The notes under the pieces are model-generated. The model had not been told where the DNA came from and did not search any database. It saw nothing but the letters and a program-made list of their open reading frames with translations. Shown here piece after piece: positions 48,821 through 62,895 of a DNA stretch of 64,000 nucleotides. The position numbers and the translations under genes are program-made. Within the stretch, counting starts at the first letter, position 1, and each line of letters opens with the position of its first letter. The DNA is from Nemopilema nomurai (lineage: Eukaryota; Cnidaria; Scyphozoa; Rhizostomeae; Rhizostomatidae): NCBI GenBank assembly GCA_003864495.1, contig ML133383.1, positions 7,114,880 to 7,178,879 of the forward strand, in the 5' to 3' direction.

Positions 48821-51800
48821 ACCTTACGTGTGGTGGTAGGAGGGTCTTTGGCTTAAGTTGTACGCAAATGTTGGTCAGAGATGTCTCATTCTTGAATTAA
48901 GATTATTTAATGGGGTTAAGACAGTTGATCAGGTAGGAGGCGTTGCATCAGTCCAATTATCATTATTAGAGCTTATATAGGCCCATTCTACTGCCATGCC
49001 GTACATTATATTACGCTGCTTGTATGAGTATACTAGACCACTTTGTAGATGCTTCATTAATATGCATCTCTTTCTATGAATCAATGAATGCAAAGCTCCC
49101 TTCTTTCTCAACTGCAAAGCAAAGTTAGTTTTTCCTTCATGAGCCGCCAGTTTCCAATCGTCATGACAAAAGCCTTCTGATTTCGGCATATCCCTGTAAT
49201 GGCATTAGATGTTTCTTCTGTGGATCTTTTCACCTCTTGCCCAACAAAAGCCACTTGGCAGCCATAAAGGCTAGGTTAATCTTGTTCGCCACTGTTATCG
49301 AATTTACTTGCTATCAGACCAGGCTTTTTGGCTCTACACTGGAAAAAAGTTTGCATTTTCAATTACCATGAACAATGACGTTAGCATTCAGTCATATCCA
49401 ATCGTAACTAGATCATATTGGGTGCAACAACGTCGATCTGGAATTGCTGAAAGATCTTTACAGTTCGAGCTGTTATAAGTCTTTATGCTCAGTTTGTATC
49501 GAACATAGAACTGGCTATGCACTGTTAGACATAAAGTTAATTGTCACTTGTGTACTGTCTCAGGTGGGCCCCAAAGAGCAGGCCTACTTTATCATGTTCA
49601 TAAAACCACTTTGATTAGCTAAACTATGTTGATATGCTCATGTAAAAGACGATTTCCCTTGAGTAATAATGAAGAGAAGACATGAAGATTAGGCGAGGGT
49701 CGCTGGAAAGCACAATATGAAACCTGGGTGTAGCATGACGTCATCGCCAAGGCTGCCCTGAGGTCGCTTTAAACTTTGCTTGATAAATATAATGCTCCAG
49801 ATTTATGAATGACTTAAGCATGTTCGAATTTCTAGCTTTCAATGAGATGGTCTAATTGCAGTTGTCGGGTAGCTTTATGAAGCCAATCAAGCTTTTGTAA
49901 TGAAATTATGACAAAATGATATTGAAGTTGGACTGCGATAGCATCTTGGAGTTTGATACCCAGAGGCAAATTGCAAATAATTCCCGTACATAGTATTTAT
50001 CACCAGTGTTACAGCCAATGTTTTATGGGGAAACTTTAGAAATTCTTTCTTAATATTAGCACTAAAAGTCGCGCTTTAGGTGAAATTCAAAGTCGAAACC
50101 TTAGCAGGCTAGAAATTCGGTAACATATGCAAGGAGTGTACTGGTAGGAATCTCTCGTTAAGGGTAGACCCTGTTGGGACTCAATACAAGATCATTCTAG
50201 TAAATTTCATTGCTTTACATGATGCTCTCTGTACCGGCTTCTGTAATCTTCTTCCTCCCCAAAAATTCTTTCGTCCTCCAACTCTTCTTTCTTCGAGTCT
50301 CGATATGATTTTATTTCACTATTCAAACTTCTAAGCTTAAGATAGTATGCCGTTCAGTGTACGCTTATTACTGGCTTTTCTCTTTTCCTTAACATTGGAC
50401 TCTATGGGTAGGGAGGGCAGCGTTCGTTTTAGCTTCTTAGCCTCATTGGATATACAGCTTGAAGAAAACATTTTCACTGGCCTGAGCATATATTCATCTA
50501 TTCAACCTAATTCATCACTAAAGTTTTCATTTTTGCTTGTATATGCAGTTTTTGTTTTTTAACATTACATGTGAATCTTATTGCTACTGTAAGAGAACAA
50601 TGTAATTAGTATCAAATTTTAGAGAATCACAACTGTTCCGAGATAGAATAGGAGAACCAAAAAAGAAATTCGAAAATTATAACAGAAAGGTGACGTTTTC
50701 TTCACTACTTGAATGCACCAGGCTTGAATCTGGACTTTAGCGTCATCACAACTGTTGTAAGTGCCAAGCTGAAATCCTCACTGTTACGAAACTCGCATAT
50801 AATGTTTCAGAGGAACTAAAGGCAACCGTGTAATCTACTGAATACAATCATTCAGCTTTGGAGCCTCAGTGTTCCTGACCTCATTAGTACCTTACATCTA
50901 TATACTGTTTCCAGGATATGCAAATTAAAAAATTGTTAATGCACACTAAGGCACTCCGAATCATCAACGCGATGGGCGTCTACTGGCGTTTCAATTTCAT
51001 CTGTGGCCGTGACAATTGGCTATACCTTAAGCACGTTGCCTCTTTCATTTTAAGGCAACCTTAACCGCGGCTTTGTTAGGAGGATATTTTAGGAGACCTC
51101 TTTTTGAAGCAGGATATGCTACTACGTCATGAGAGATAAGAATGCGCCAAAGGGCTCTAATTGCCTTCAATGGAACTTAACATCGAAAAGCAGCACAGAG
51201 GAGTTTTCAAGAACTTCCCCATCGCTACAGAATCAAATGCAAGCTTTGTTAATATTTCAAATGTTCCGAAGTCCGCAGTGAGGAAATGAATAGCTGCATC
51301 CAAGTAGCTTGACCCAGAATATTCGTAGGGGGTTTCCTTTTGAGTTGGGAGGTTAGTCATTCGCAATGTGATGAGAATTATTTGATCTTTGTTGTATCTG
51401 GTTAGTCGGAAACTTTTAATGCACATCCCGAGGGCTAATCGAAGAAAGGAACAAAAAAGTCTCAGCTTTGAGTCTATACCGAACCGTCAAGTTCTCATCT
51501 GCTACAGTATCTAAATTAGTAAATTAAACAAACAAAAGAATTGATAACTCGCTAGATTTAGTTTGCTGGTTGCCAGAGAAAGTGCGCAGGGAAAGTTAAC
51601 AAAGTATTTGGCCCCACAGAAAAAACAAATCTATAAGGTTGTTTTCCCGCCAAAACCAGAGCTTGTAGCAATGAGGTTTTTCGATAGGCTGATTCGCCAA
51701 CTATTAGTTTGCTTAACAGGGGAAAGGGCGTCGGGGTTGTGGCATTAGAGGACAAGCGCCCCTTGGCAAGGCAGACAGGGGGCAGAACAACTGTTCTAAT

Positions 51801-54800
51801 AATAAGAGACCCTTAAGTATTGAACAACAGCGGACAGTCGCTTGAAAAATCTCAACGGTATTTTAAACTAACCCAAGGGGCGTGACGACAAAAATGCTTC
51901 TTTGTGACGACAAAGAGAGTATCCTATAGAATTGGCCCCTGATCCCTAGACCTACCCCTCTTACCCCATCATCAAAGTTGAGCTTCTGAATAAGGGTCTT
52001 AATACCCAATATGTGCCTCTTTTTCTCAATTTCATTAAGTAAGGTATAACTGCCATTATAAGGAATAGACTGCTATCTTTAGCAAGTAAGAAACCCTATC
52101 TTCTTTGGTGAAATATTTAGTTGAAAAGGAGGATTTTTTTTAACGTGCTCTTACTGCATCGAACTTTATTGGGTGTCTCCATCCCTCCTTCGTTTTATCA
52201 AACCTGTATTGTGGCAGAAGTTGATCAGATACCATCTAAGTTGCATCATCATTTAGGAAGATTTCAATCTTTTTCCAAACTAAGCCAACAATGGAACGAG
52301 GACCTATGAGAGCGAAAAAATGAAAAACTGCTGCATTGTATGCCAAAGGTCTCGAGTTCTTTGCATTTAGCAAGATGCAATTGCACTTGTTAATGCTACT
52401 TACAGCAGAACGATCCTTATCAAACACAGACTCAGATTTGCGAGTCCAAAGTCAAGGACATCATTGTGACCTAGGCTACCGCATTGTCACTGTTTCAATA
52501 CTTTCACCTTATTCAATTTATGCTAAAGATATTTTCTCAGGTCAGACAACTGAGGCTTGTGGTACAGGGCAAAAGCTTGTTATCAATTAGCAAGCTAGAA
52601 GAACTAAAGCAGTAATGAATTGATCTACCTCCTTCTGTAAATCTTTTACAATGTTTTCTCATTAACAACAGTAGGCGTGCACTGTTCTAAAAATGTCTTT
52701 TCAATCAGGCATTTTTCAAACCATGCGAGCATTCATGAAGGTAGGACCGTCATTCAGGACATTGAAATCCCTTTACACCAGCAAAGGGGTGAGTCAAGGG
52801 CTAGGAATCCTTCGGTCCTGTTATAACATCTTATGGTTGATAATTGGGAAATCACAAGAGATTAAAGCCAATGGCTTTCTCCCACCATTATATTGACAAT
52901 CAGGGGTAGTCGACTGTCATGCTGATTAATTAACATAGATTTTGTTGTGATCCTATCATTTACCAAGATGTTTGAGAAGTGGGAAACACTAAGGAAATCA
53001 TATTTGCCCTCATACATGAAATTCTTTTGCACCTTTGGACATACAAAATAGCAGCTACCTGTCTTGCTTAAAACCAAAGTAAGAAAGCTGTCAATTCCAT
53101 CAAATATGTGAATTATTTCCAACCTAAGAAGCTTCTATAACATTTACCGTTATTTAGCCTTGAGAAATCCTTTCCTGATGCAAACACATTCTGTTAATTG
53201 ATGTGTGGACTTTCGTGTCACAAAGTTAAGGTGTATAGTCCAGTAGCTGAAACACATTTTTGCCATGGAGGTTAATAGGGTTGGTTACAACCAAAAGTAC
53301 TGGGTAATAGTTACTATCCTTCAAGCTATAGAATGTCGTTTTGAACCTTATTGCGCTGGAGAAAATGTTTTCCTGCTATCCTAATCAAGTTAAATAGAAG
53401 GTCCAAAAAGAAGCAGTTTACTTGCTTTATGATTCATAAACCAATTGAAGCTCTCCGTAGACTGTATCTTGAGACAGATGCACATATATGCGTACCATTC
53501 TTTGTATTGTACTTGTAGGTACTGTCGTGTGGGGTAAACATATTGGAAATATTTCTAGGCATATAAGTTTGACATATTTGTTGCGAGAATTTACGGGAAC
53601 CAGCTTTGGTTGCAAAGAATCACTATGCAAATTTCAATTAAAATTTCACTTAAGGGTACAATTAAAAATGAACAGAAAACATTGCTAAGAGATTACTCTG
53701 TGATTCAATATGGTCACACATTATCAAGCACACTCTAACTTCAACAAAGGGGTCTAAAGGGGAAAGGAATTCAGAGCCGCAGTAACCCGTTTAACTGGCC
53801 AATACCCAAACAGACCGCTGATCACTAAGCAAACAGTGAAAAACGCCAAAATTGGAGGTTGGCAACAACCTTCCAAAACCCAATCAAAGTAAACAGCAGC
53901 TCTGTGTGTAATATACCGTTTGGCCGTCAAAGCGGCTTAAGCAATTATTGTTGTTTTGCTGGTAGAGTTCTCTATTAATGAAACGTACCTAGTATCATGG
54001 ATCAACGATCAGGACGAGTCTTGTGCATTTATGTACAAGTTCATTTTGCTTGACATAATATTTTGATAGTAATGTCGTATCAAATTAAAAATATTGTGGC
54101 TAGTAACATTGCGCGAATTCAAATATATGATTGCGAAAGCAACTACCCAGTTTAGCCAGTAGAAGTAGCTCGTTCAAGTAACGATGGTTGGAAGGAGAAG
54201 CTGCCGTAGTTGCATTGACGTGAAACTAGCCCAGTCGGTCGTGTTCGTACCCTGGGGTGTATCCACCATAAAATCGTCCGTTTAGTTTGTTTTGATACCC
54301 TAAAAGTAAGATGATGATGATTTAATGCCCCTAGTAATGTAAGTGCTTACTTGACCGTTGCAATTGCGAAAAGTACTTTTTATATGTAGAGTTCGTACTT
54401 TAGAATACCATGCAAGCATATGCGCTAAAGTGACGTCATTAGTCCCGAGACCCCAAGCGCACCAAGACATCTCTCGCATTGCACTGTGAATGAAATGCAC
54501 AAAGGGTATTTAACCAGCGAATGAATAAGCATTTGGTTGATTTGAAACCCTTCACACGTTGCCCGATTCGCGCACAGGAAGCAGAGGAAAGCGATGCGTT
54601 CAGAATAGGACAAATTTTCTTTCAATCTGAACTTAATTAATCCACTGACCATAATTGCGGTAATTCCTTACTTATTTTTGTGATTAACCCAAAACAGCAC
54701 AGAAATGGTTGCATGCTCCTCCGATTGGCAAAGCTATTTATTTTTGTTTACCAACTCAGCTCTGCTCTCGATGCAATTTCTGTGCATTGCTTGTTCCTAA

Positions 54801-57369
54801 ATAAATCAACGATCAACATCATATTCACTAGCTTCCAATGTGAATCAGGTAGCGGCATTTCCTCTTCGGCACTTCTTCTCGCCGTAAAATGTGTTTTGCA
54901 TTCCCAGCAGAATTCTATTGCCTTTGCATAACACCTCACAATCTTCAGGCCGCTTTGGTTTTGTGAATTCATATCTACGACTGATGTCAAGCTTTGAATG
55001 AGCCATCAGTCATACGTACGTCAAAATGCACCAGTAAGATTTATCATAACATTTGAAAAGGCAGCTGCTCAAAAGTAAAGTAATTTCTTTTAGAAACCGA
55101 GACATAGCAAATAAACTTGCTCTATAAAATGAACGATTTGATTTGCTGTTAAGATTTTGCAGTCACTAAAAAGCAACTATACAACGCAGGCTTTGGATGA
55201 CCATTTTTGTAATGATGTCAGATGGCTGATTTAAATAATCTAATGTAGTTGATCTTGTCATAATTTCAATTAATGGAATGCTCACCCGGTAACCTGAAAG
55301 GCTATCGGTCGTATACAGTTAAAAGTCAATCAGGTATTTCAAGCAACTGTTAAAAGCAGCATACTACCGCTGATGAAGCTATCTTTGCGTCATGCTTTCC
55401 CTTGTGATCGCGATGTTTACAGAATTCCTACTTCTATACACAGCGCGTAGGTGCTCATTTGTAGATTTGAAAAGAGCTGGCGGATGAGGTGTGCCCGTTT
55501 GCCAGCCGACTGAATAGTTCGACACCAAACATTCAATCAACTGACCAGTGTCCTTACAATACCCGATTTGCTATACTTTCTATAGTGAGTAGGAGTGGCT
55601 TCTGGGTAAATGGTATGGCGAATCCAGCAGGGTGGCCCATTCAATGCTGGTGGTATACCGAATGGGACATCTTGCAAAGCACCGCCTTGCTATCACCTTG
55701 CCCGCTTCTGTTAGGCCGAGGAACATACGCATTATAGTTGTGGTGCGTTCAGTCTTGCCCCTGGTGCTTCAGAAGGGCCAACGCAGAGCGAATCGGGGCA
55801 GTTTACCAAATGCCTCATTAAGAGAATTATCCTGATCAGTTGACCGTCTGCTAGGCTTTCCATTTACCCCTCGGGGCAATAGTTTTTCCATTGAACCTTG
55901 CTATATTCCATTAAAGTTAAATTTGCAAAGAAATATTTTTGCTAATCTAATATTTACCGCGTGATAATACTTGACAGTAGAAAAGCTGCAAGGAGTGGCC
56001 ATCGAAAATTTGAATACTGAAATGCGATTTATCAAATTGCGAGCTACTCGAGTCCACGTGGTCAGAGAAGTGGAGTAGCTGGGCTATCTTTCGTAGGGAC
56101 TGTGTACGAAGCCGCTGTCTCCGCTTATACGAAGACTTATGGATATTGTTTACGACCCTGTTCTATGCAGAAATATGCAGTCTCACCCTGATACCCTTGG
56201 CACCAGTTGCAATCTCGCAGCAAACATAAAGCACACGGCTAACAAGCCAGGTAGTCATTATGGATGACGATTGCAGCTTAACAAATGCATAATCTTTTGA
56301 ACTACTTCAGTAACAGAGAACACCCGCTAAGTATTGATAATAGATCTTGCAGACATTGAAGCTGGCATTGCAGCCACTCTGTTGTTGGTACTTATGGGGG
56401 ACCTATGGGGGCAAAACACCTCAGGTTCAATATAGCAGATGAACTTCAACCAAATAAGCCATGTAAATAGGGAAGGGTTATAGAAAGGAGCCCCATTGAA
56501 AGGGACTGATGTAAATTTTGAGTCGACTGTTAAGAACGATCAGAAGTGACAGAATAAACGTAATTTGAAAACCACCAGTGTTTATGATTTGTCCTAATCA
56601 CGGAAGCAAAAAATTTCTAAGGATATAACTTAACATGCTTACTGCTCGAGCCTGTTTATCTAAGCTCATTTCAAAGTGATGAATCTCTATAAAAGCATTT
56701 CCGATAACTAATTATGATTTTGTGCCAATACTTGTGGATAAATACACCGTTGCCCCCACATCTGACGAAACAAACTTCCCATTGAGCTGTGTAATTTTGA
56801 ACTGTTTATCAAACGTCGTGTTGTCTTTTGAGCTGCGTGTTTGCTCAGACGCGGGTGCTGGAAAAGCATTTATAATTTGCAGATGGTTTACAAACCCATA
56901 TCCTGTCACATAACTGTTGCGACTACTTGCTTTCGTTGCATAAGAATAGTCTTCCTTTAAACTCACAAAAGGGCAGAAAAATAGACGCAAGTGGTATTCA
57001 ATCTTTTACTCTTTGACCATTAAAAACAAGGTCCAAGCAATGAAATACACTAGTAAACATGCATGTTTAGTTCTTTTGTCTTTTGCCCTTGACAAGCAAA
57101 AGCTCATTTCGCATGTCCGCACAAAAAAAGGAAATAAATGCACATGTGTTCCCCAAAATATATTAAAGCTTTACAAAAAGTGTAAGACCCATACAGAGAA
57201 TTGTTTCCTGCCCCTCAGAACTCACAGGCCTAAGCTTCGCCATCAAAATTCCAGAGGTCTTTATCTAAAATAAATCCCCTTTCGCTTTTCTCAATATTTC
57301 ACATTTTTGTTACATAAACTACTTTTAGGCGGTATATTTTTGTCATGGTATTCAGTAGATTTAATGTAT

Positions 57370-57998
57370 CTATTTAAAGCATAGCGCAGGGGGGGTTTCA
57401 CCCCATCTAAAAGTGCTTGGACCTGGGGACTTTATAAACGGTTGAACATTGTATTGCGTTTTCGACGTTTCCCACCTGGCCACTTCGCTCTCCAAACAAA
57501 TCTTCTCGATTTTAACGGCAAACAGAGCCATTGTGTGGGGCTCAGCCGTTCTCATGAAAATAACAATCGACTTTGTTGTTCGATCACATTAACGATGAAA
57601 CATTCACAAGGAAATTGAATTCCTTATTTTCATTTGAAATCTTTCGAAGCATCCGCCTGCATTCCATACTACAGTGCGAGTTGTTTTCAGAGCTATGAAA
57701 CTGCCGTTCGCCGTCCTTTAAGATTTCTCATGTTTGGAAAAGGAAAACACCACCATACAAGTCTGTCCCTATTAATAGAGAACGTCACGAGCAGAGTGCC
57801 TCGTGCATCCAATGTTTTGGCTGTTCGGTACTCATGAAAGCAAAATCCGTAAATCGCTTTTCCACCTTCCCTCCCTATTAAAAAACTGTTCATGGGCGAT
57901 CTTTTGCTGCGAAAACATGGAGTCCTCTTCCTGTTTTGCACTTGAGAATGATTACAAGCGCAAAATGGCAGAACGACAAATGGGAGAACTACACCCAC
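57370..57998 (-). other. ORF-dense, higher-GC patch
   Basis: Two minus-strand frames, 57998-57693 (101 codons) and 57555-57370 (61 codons, containing ALFAVKIEKICLESEVARW and a possible donor CCAG|GTCC near 57418), lie about 140 bp apart. The plus strand is also largely open across 57634-58003. The GC is visibly above the surroundings. It could be exons of an unrecognised gene or a decayed element; strand and function are undecided. Confidence 0.2.
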
Positions 57999-58245
57999 GC
58001 TAGGGTATAGCGCGGTAATTTGGGATTTGGGGCTTTGTTTTCAATGTCGATTAAGCTTCCAGAAAGATCAAATTTTAATTTTCTTTCATTGAATTTTGTT
58101 TATCCGCTTTTTAAGGTGGATACAACTAGGAAGGGGCAGCTGGGTGATAGTCTGTAGAAAGCCACCAAAAACATACCCACATACTTCAGGATGTTTATAC
58201 ATTATTTACAGAACATGTGACACAATGGCACAAGGTTGACTAGCT

Positions 58246-58677
58246 CTAATTTTGTTGTTTCAATAGACATTTCAGGATACTGTACAACTGTGAAGATGCT
58301 TGGTTGGTACAGACTTGTTCTGAACAAATTAGCCTCTCTTCCCACCAACAACCTATCGGCTTTGCGCATGCGAATGAAGGCCTTTGCTTGCCGTTAATTA
58401 AATGCAATCCGTTATCAATGCCAGTCTCCATCTCCCATTGATTGCATAATCTATACTGTGGTTGGCTTACGCGATTGGATAAATAGGTCAGAATCGTGAG
58501 ACCCCGATTAATTAACAGAGCAAACTTATCTGAACCTAGAATCCATCTTGCAGCTAGCTTTGCCTTAATTTGGGAACAATCGCACTCCCTCTGGGTAATA
58601 TGAAAAGGAACGTCTTCTCTTCTATCTGGAGCTTCTCGTATGTTTAAGCAAAGACAAGGGCAGCAATAGTACTTCAT
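58246..58677 (-). CDS. Hypothetical 143-residue Cys-rich protein
   Basis: The longest intact frame in the window, from ATG at 58677 to TAG at 58246. It has about a dozen Cys, with a CC-P-C-L-C cluster at residues 5-10, and a mixed, protein-like body (ARWILGSDKFALLINRGLTI in the middle). No signal peptide or transmembrane segment is clear and no family is recognised. In a 64-kb AT-rich window one frame of this length is only modestly unexpected, so the status as a gene is open. Confidence 0.25.
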   Translation of the reverse strand: MKYYCCPCLCLNIREAPDRREDVPFHITQRECDCSQIKAKLAARWILGSDKFALLINRGLTILTYLSNRVSQPQYRLCNQWEMETGIDNGLHLINGKQRPSFACAKPIGCWWEERLICSEQVCTNQASSQLYSILKCLLKQQN

Positions 58678-59864
58678 GTCAGGCGTGTATGTTGTTACTC
58701 TTTACAAGGACATGTACCCTAACACAACACACAATCACATTCCGTTCAAGAGGATTGCCCTAGCTTTAGATAGGCTTGGGAAAGTCCTCAAATGCCAACT
58801 CGTATAGATGAGCAAATGGCTCAGCGACAAATGAGATATCCGGCCAGAATGGGCAATTTGTCACACTAGGAGCTGTGCAAGATGACAGTTCCCCATTCAC
58901 TAGTTTCACCTAATTGTTGCTAAGGATTTCTATCAGAGTATAGTTACATCCAGTGTAATGGGTGAATGTTGACTGCCTGTCCAAAAATAGACTGTCGTTT
59001 TGATGTAATTCACATCCAAGCCAAGCTAAATAGTTGAAACCAAGTACCTAGTCCGTTTCTTACTCTGCTTAGCAATGAAATTGGCGCCTGAAAATGATGG
59101 AAATGCAGCCCAATCAAAATTATGATTGGTCTTACTAAAAAGTCTTGTACAGTTTGATAGCAATAGTTTTTTTGGCTTGATGCAAATATTACTCACCAAG
59201 CAACAATAGTGCATTGCCGCAGAAAATCGCCTACATTTTACATATTCTTAAGGGTCGATTGTAGTTAGTATTTCCATCTAATTCATGCACCTTGGCTAAG
59301 AAGACAGAAGCTGCATTAGATGGTAGAAAGGACACACCGTCAGAGATTCAGTATAATATTGTTGCTGATTCATTGTTTAGAGGCACTAGCGAGAAAGTAC
59401 ACTGAGCCAAACTGGCACAGAGCAAACGCCATGGAGCAAGAATTGCAAACTGTAATATGCGATAGTTTAGGAAATTTGCTTCCTCGATGTCAAAAGTTTC
59501 TCTCTCTATTCTTTTAAAGTCTTACAGTAATTATCAAACATACAGTAAAAGGCCTCATCTAAACATGTATGTTCTCTTGGGTCTTTGCTGTCGTTTATGT
59601 CTTTGTGATGAGAACGTAGCCGATGTTGTTAAGGATACACAACGGTTTGTCCTTCTAGCGACATTCTGTTGCCTATTCATGCGCTCGCAAATCTACAATT
59701 AGCTTAGTGCCCAACCTTTCCTCTTCTGCTAGGCAATTCCTGTAAATTTTCGCGGAGCCTGCTTCCACTATGGAAATTGCATGCCTAGCTCAAGGGCAAT
59801 GATTTAATAAACGACAACCTAATGTCCGTGGCGAGAGTCTAAACACGGCATTTTCTAGGACAAT

Positions 59865-60071
59865 TCAGCGAATCAAGGCTTGGGAACTACCGGTGAAACA
59901 GATAGTTGCATTGTAGTTTCCTGAATTTTGGATAAATCTTCTATTGGAATTGGCGCTCCGCAATCTTGTTACGGTCCTCTGTTGAGAATTATGCCATTTG
60001 AAAGGGCGATGGTCCCAATCAGGTGACCTCCGCTCCCATGAAATAGCCCGTGCGCTTGCGCTTGTGACCAT
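59865..60071 (-). other. Arg/Ser-rich minus-strand ORF in a GC-elevated patch
   Basis: A 68-codon frame from an ATG preceded by GAGAAA (A at -3) to TGA, relatively GC-rich, containing AISWERRSPDWDHRPFKWHN. No splice context or family recognised. Confidence 0.15.
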
Positions 60072-60356
60072 TTTCTCATGATCTTGGCCACTGCACAGTC
60101 GACCAGCGTGGACGTTTATTTCAAAGGCGTTCGCTGCTCTTCACTCAAAACCTTAGTAATACCGGCACCATTGAAGTTCTATTCAAAGTTGTCTAGCAAT
60201 TTTATGTGAAACTATAGAGCCATTGAATAAGAGTGGACGAGTTGGAGGTTTGATACAAACAAAGCGAAATCCGCTTACTGCAATTCAAGTGGGTTGTCAA
60301 TTTGTCAAAGAATCTCAAATCCGGCATTATCTCAATTTGTGTCCATCTTGTTCAAG

Positions 60357-60440
60357 ATACACGATACCCACATCGACTGAAGGAACTGGTTGTTGCGCCT
60401 GTCGAACAGTCTGGTGGTAGCAAGGAGAGATACTCTCGAG
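60357..60440 (+). CDS. Candidate internal exon with a perfect donor
   Basis: Acceptor TTGTTCAAG after a pyrimidine-rich stretch; ends CTCGAG|GTAAGT. The frame entering in phase 1 and leaving in phase 1 reads RYPHRLKELVVAPVEQSGG near its middle and is open 50 codons further upstream. GC is near 50%, above its surroundings. One competing frame is also open through the donor, so the phase is not certain. Confidence 0.2.
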
Positions 60441-62302
60441 GTAAGTCAGCTTCAAATATGTTCTTCAGCTGTAACTAATATTGTTCGAGCATGTGCTCTG
60501 CTTTTACAGTACTTTAGTGATTCTTATGTGAAAGAAGAGTTTGGCTCGCAAGAACAATTCCGGCCATTTTCATCGCCTAATTTGACAACCTGTCATTTTG
60601 CGACTGCAAATGTATCATGTTTCTTCTCGGATCATTTTTAGAAACGCTTTCGCGTGAGTTAATACAATGTTTTTGCACAAATATAACTAAAAGTTGTGGG
60701 CTATCAATCTAAACCAAAGTCCTCTACCTTTGCTTCATTTACTTTTGAAAAATTCAGCAGGTCTTTCTTCAAGTTTTCTTGAAACATTACTTAGAGAAGC
60801 TTTGGGCCAATCCTTCTTGGCTTATCGTCCCAAATCTTCGAAATTACATGGATTAGACTTCGCCAATGAGCGTAGCGACCAAAGATCGCTTCCACTGATA
60901 ATCCGAGGATTTGCCAAATTCCTTGTAAATTAGACATTAGCACCAGCTGAACAACGCTAGAAGGACCGCTTTTGGGTTCCTATTTGGGAACACATTGGGT
61001 CTCTTTCGGTAGTTGCTTTGTTAATGCGAAGCCCTCTCGCCTTGTCTGATCGGCAACTGGCAGGATGGACTGGAGCATCGTGACCTGTCTTAGGTAGCAT
61101 TGGTTTCTTATGAAATTAAGCGATGTTATCTCAGCTTGGTCCACTGATAATTACATTGGGAGAGGGTTTCTATGTCTTCACCCACTGCCATGCAGAAGCA
61201 TGGTTTACTGTAAGTGAATAAGCAAATGCAAACGGGAAATGAGACACTCGAGTAATTCAAGGTCACTCTCTCACTCTAAGTTGCTTGTACGACTTCATCC
61301 TCAAAACTGGAACGGGTGGATTCTGCTTAAGAGACCAATCGACACCTAGTTTACTAGTTTATATGATTATAGATTCATGGTCTGGTAACATCTCAAATTC
61401 ATTATCTAAATGTGCTTAATCATAAACCACGTTAGAAAGTTGTTTACGGTCGTCACACGAATATGCCGCTGTTTTTTTCTAGATATCGAGGTAGTTTTTT
61501 ATCGATTCGCTCCATTCTCGCCCATTCCATAGTCAGACCTGTCTAAATTAAGAACAGCAGGATAAAGTGATTTTAAAGTACATTAGTTTTATGCCACGAG
61601 TTCAAAGAACCCAACTGTGGGAAGCTCAAACGTTATGAAATTTCATTTCAGCTAAACCGCTAACTTACATCAATTAACTGACCGACAAATTATTCTCTGT
61701 GAGATGATGGAAACTTTTATTAAACCGAAACAACTGCTTAGCGTAAGAAAACATCGTATTAATATGTGGTGCCTGTGTAATATCTCAGCTTGACAACAAC
61801 TTCGCTTGCACTGATGTGACAGTTAGTCTTTTTAACAGTACTTTCAAATTAGATGAGAAAGGCAAGCCCGTTTCAATGAACTACTGCAATAAATCGTTTA
61901 CGTTATAAGGTCGTCGCAGCAGAGACTGTTTGAGCTTGCATCTATGCATTTAAGTATTTTTCCATTGGACAAGAATCTCGTCGCTCTTAAAAAGGAACAC
62001 AGGTGAACATTTAGTTGTTTTCCCTTTCAAAGTTGGTACCCTACCAGATTTTAATGTATTTTTTGCCAACCATTGAACAATAGCGAATTTAAAGTGAACC
62101 AGGAAATCATGTTTCATACCGCAAATGGAGACAATCGTCTTCTGGTGATAGATGTACCATCTGCACAAATCAGATGCAAATATTCATGAAACATTGATCT
62201 TAATCTTGTATTTAAATGCATTTTAATGAAATGATAGATGTTGGTTATGGCATTATGAACAGCAGCAAATACCACACCTTCAGCTCAGTCCTATGAACTG
62301 GA

Positions 62303-62383
62303 GTTTCTTTTTTGTTTCCTTTTTTATTTCTTTCTTATTTCCTTTTTTATTTTCTTTTTTATTTCCTTTTTTATTTCCTTTTG
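62303..62383. repeat. Pyrimidine-rich (TTTCCTTTTTTA)n repeat
   Basis: About six imperfect copies of a 10-13 bp unit (TTTATTTCCTTT), all T/C on the plus strand except for the A; purine-rich on the minus strand. Confidence 0.85.
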
Positions 62384-62756
62384 GATGGACATACTCCATT
62401 CAAGGACTGACGAATGCTCCTTGAATACCAGCAGAACACTTTCAAGGAGAGGAACGTTCCATATACGTACAACAGAGATCTTCTAGGTGACACGCTTTTT
62501 CTTCCGACAACATTTCTCACTGAAAAGCTTTAATGGCTGAATTGAAGTGTTTTTCCTCCTGGCCATTCATAACATTAAACCGTTTTTACAGACACCACAC
62601 AATTTGTATCTTTTTTATTACTTGAGTAATTTGGAAAAAAGAACAAAGTAGGCAGATGCAGACAAGTCAATTACTTTACTCGGATTCTTCGAGATGGGAC
62701 CTGCACAATAACAAAGCCTATTTGCTATTATTTAGGAAAGCCAGGGTAAGCTGTAC

Positions 62757-62895
62757 TTAGAGAAACTCTATCAGGTCTCCATGGTTAAAGGAATCGTAAT
62801 CGTCTTTTGGTCTTTGTAAATGGCTTAATAGCTTTGCAAATTGAGCCTGCTTTCTCCGCTGATATTCTTCTTTTTTCGCCCATTGGTCATTCGTT
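62757..62895 (-). CDS. Terminal coding exon of an unrecognised gene
   Basis: On the minus strand, acceptor TTTTCACCTACCAAG ends at 62896 and the exon reads 45 codons to TAA (62759-62757). It is strongly protein-like: a helical Lys/Gln/Arg-rich segment (WAKKEEYQRRKQAQFAKLLS, residues 5-24), a linker RPKDDYDSF, and a short acidic-hydrophobic tail NHGDLIEFL. Enters in phase 2 (one base completes a codon). The upstream exons must lie to the right, probably outside the window. The helix plus conserved-looking tail suggests a protein-interaction C-terminus, but I cannot name the family. Confidence 0.5.

Larger units (their letters stand above)
32000..62700. other. Gene-poor region
   Basis: Apart from the repeats and isolated candidate exons listed separately, I see no chain of exons, no recognisable domain, no intact transposon ORF and no RNA gene here. 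It may hold long introns or distal regulatory DNA of genes whose exons lie outside the window, or non-coding RNAs. Confidence 0.5.
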
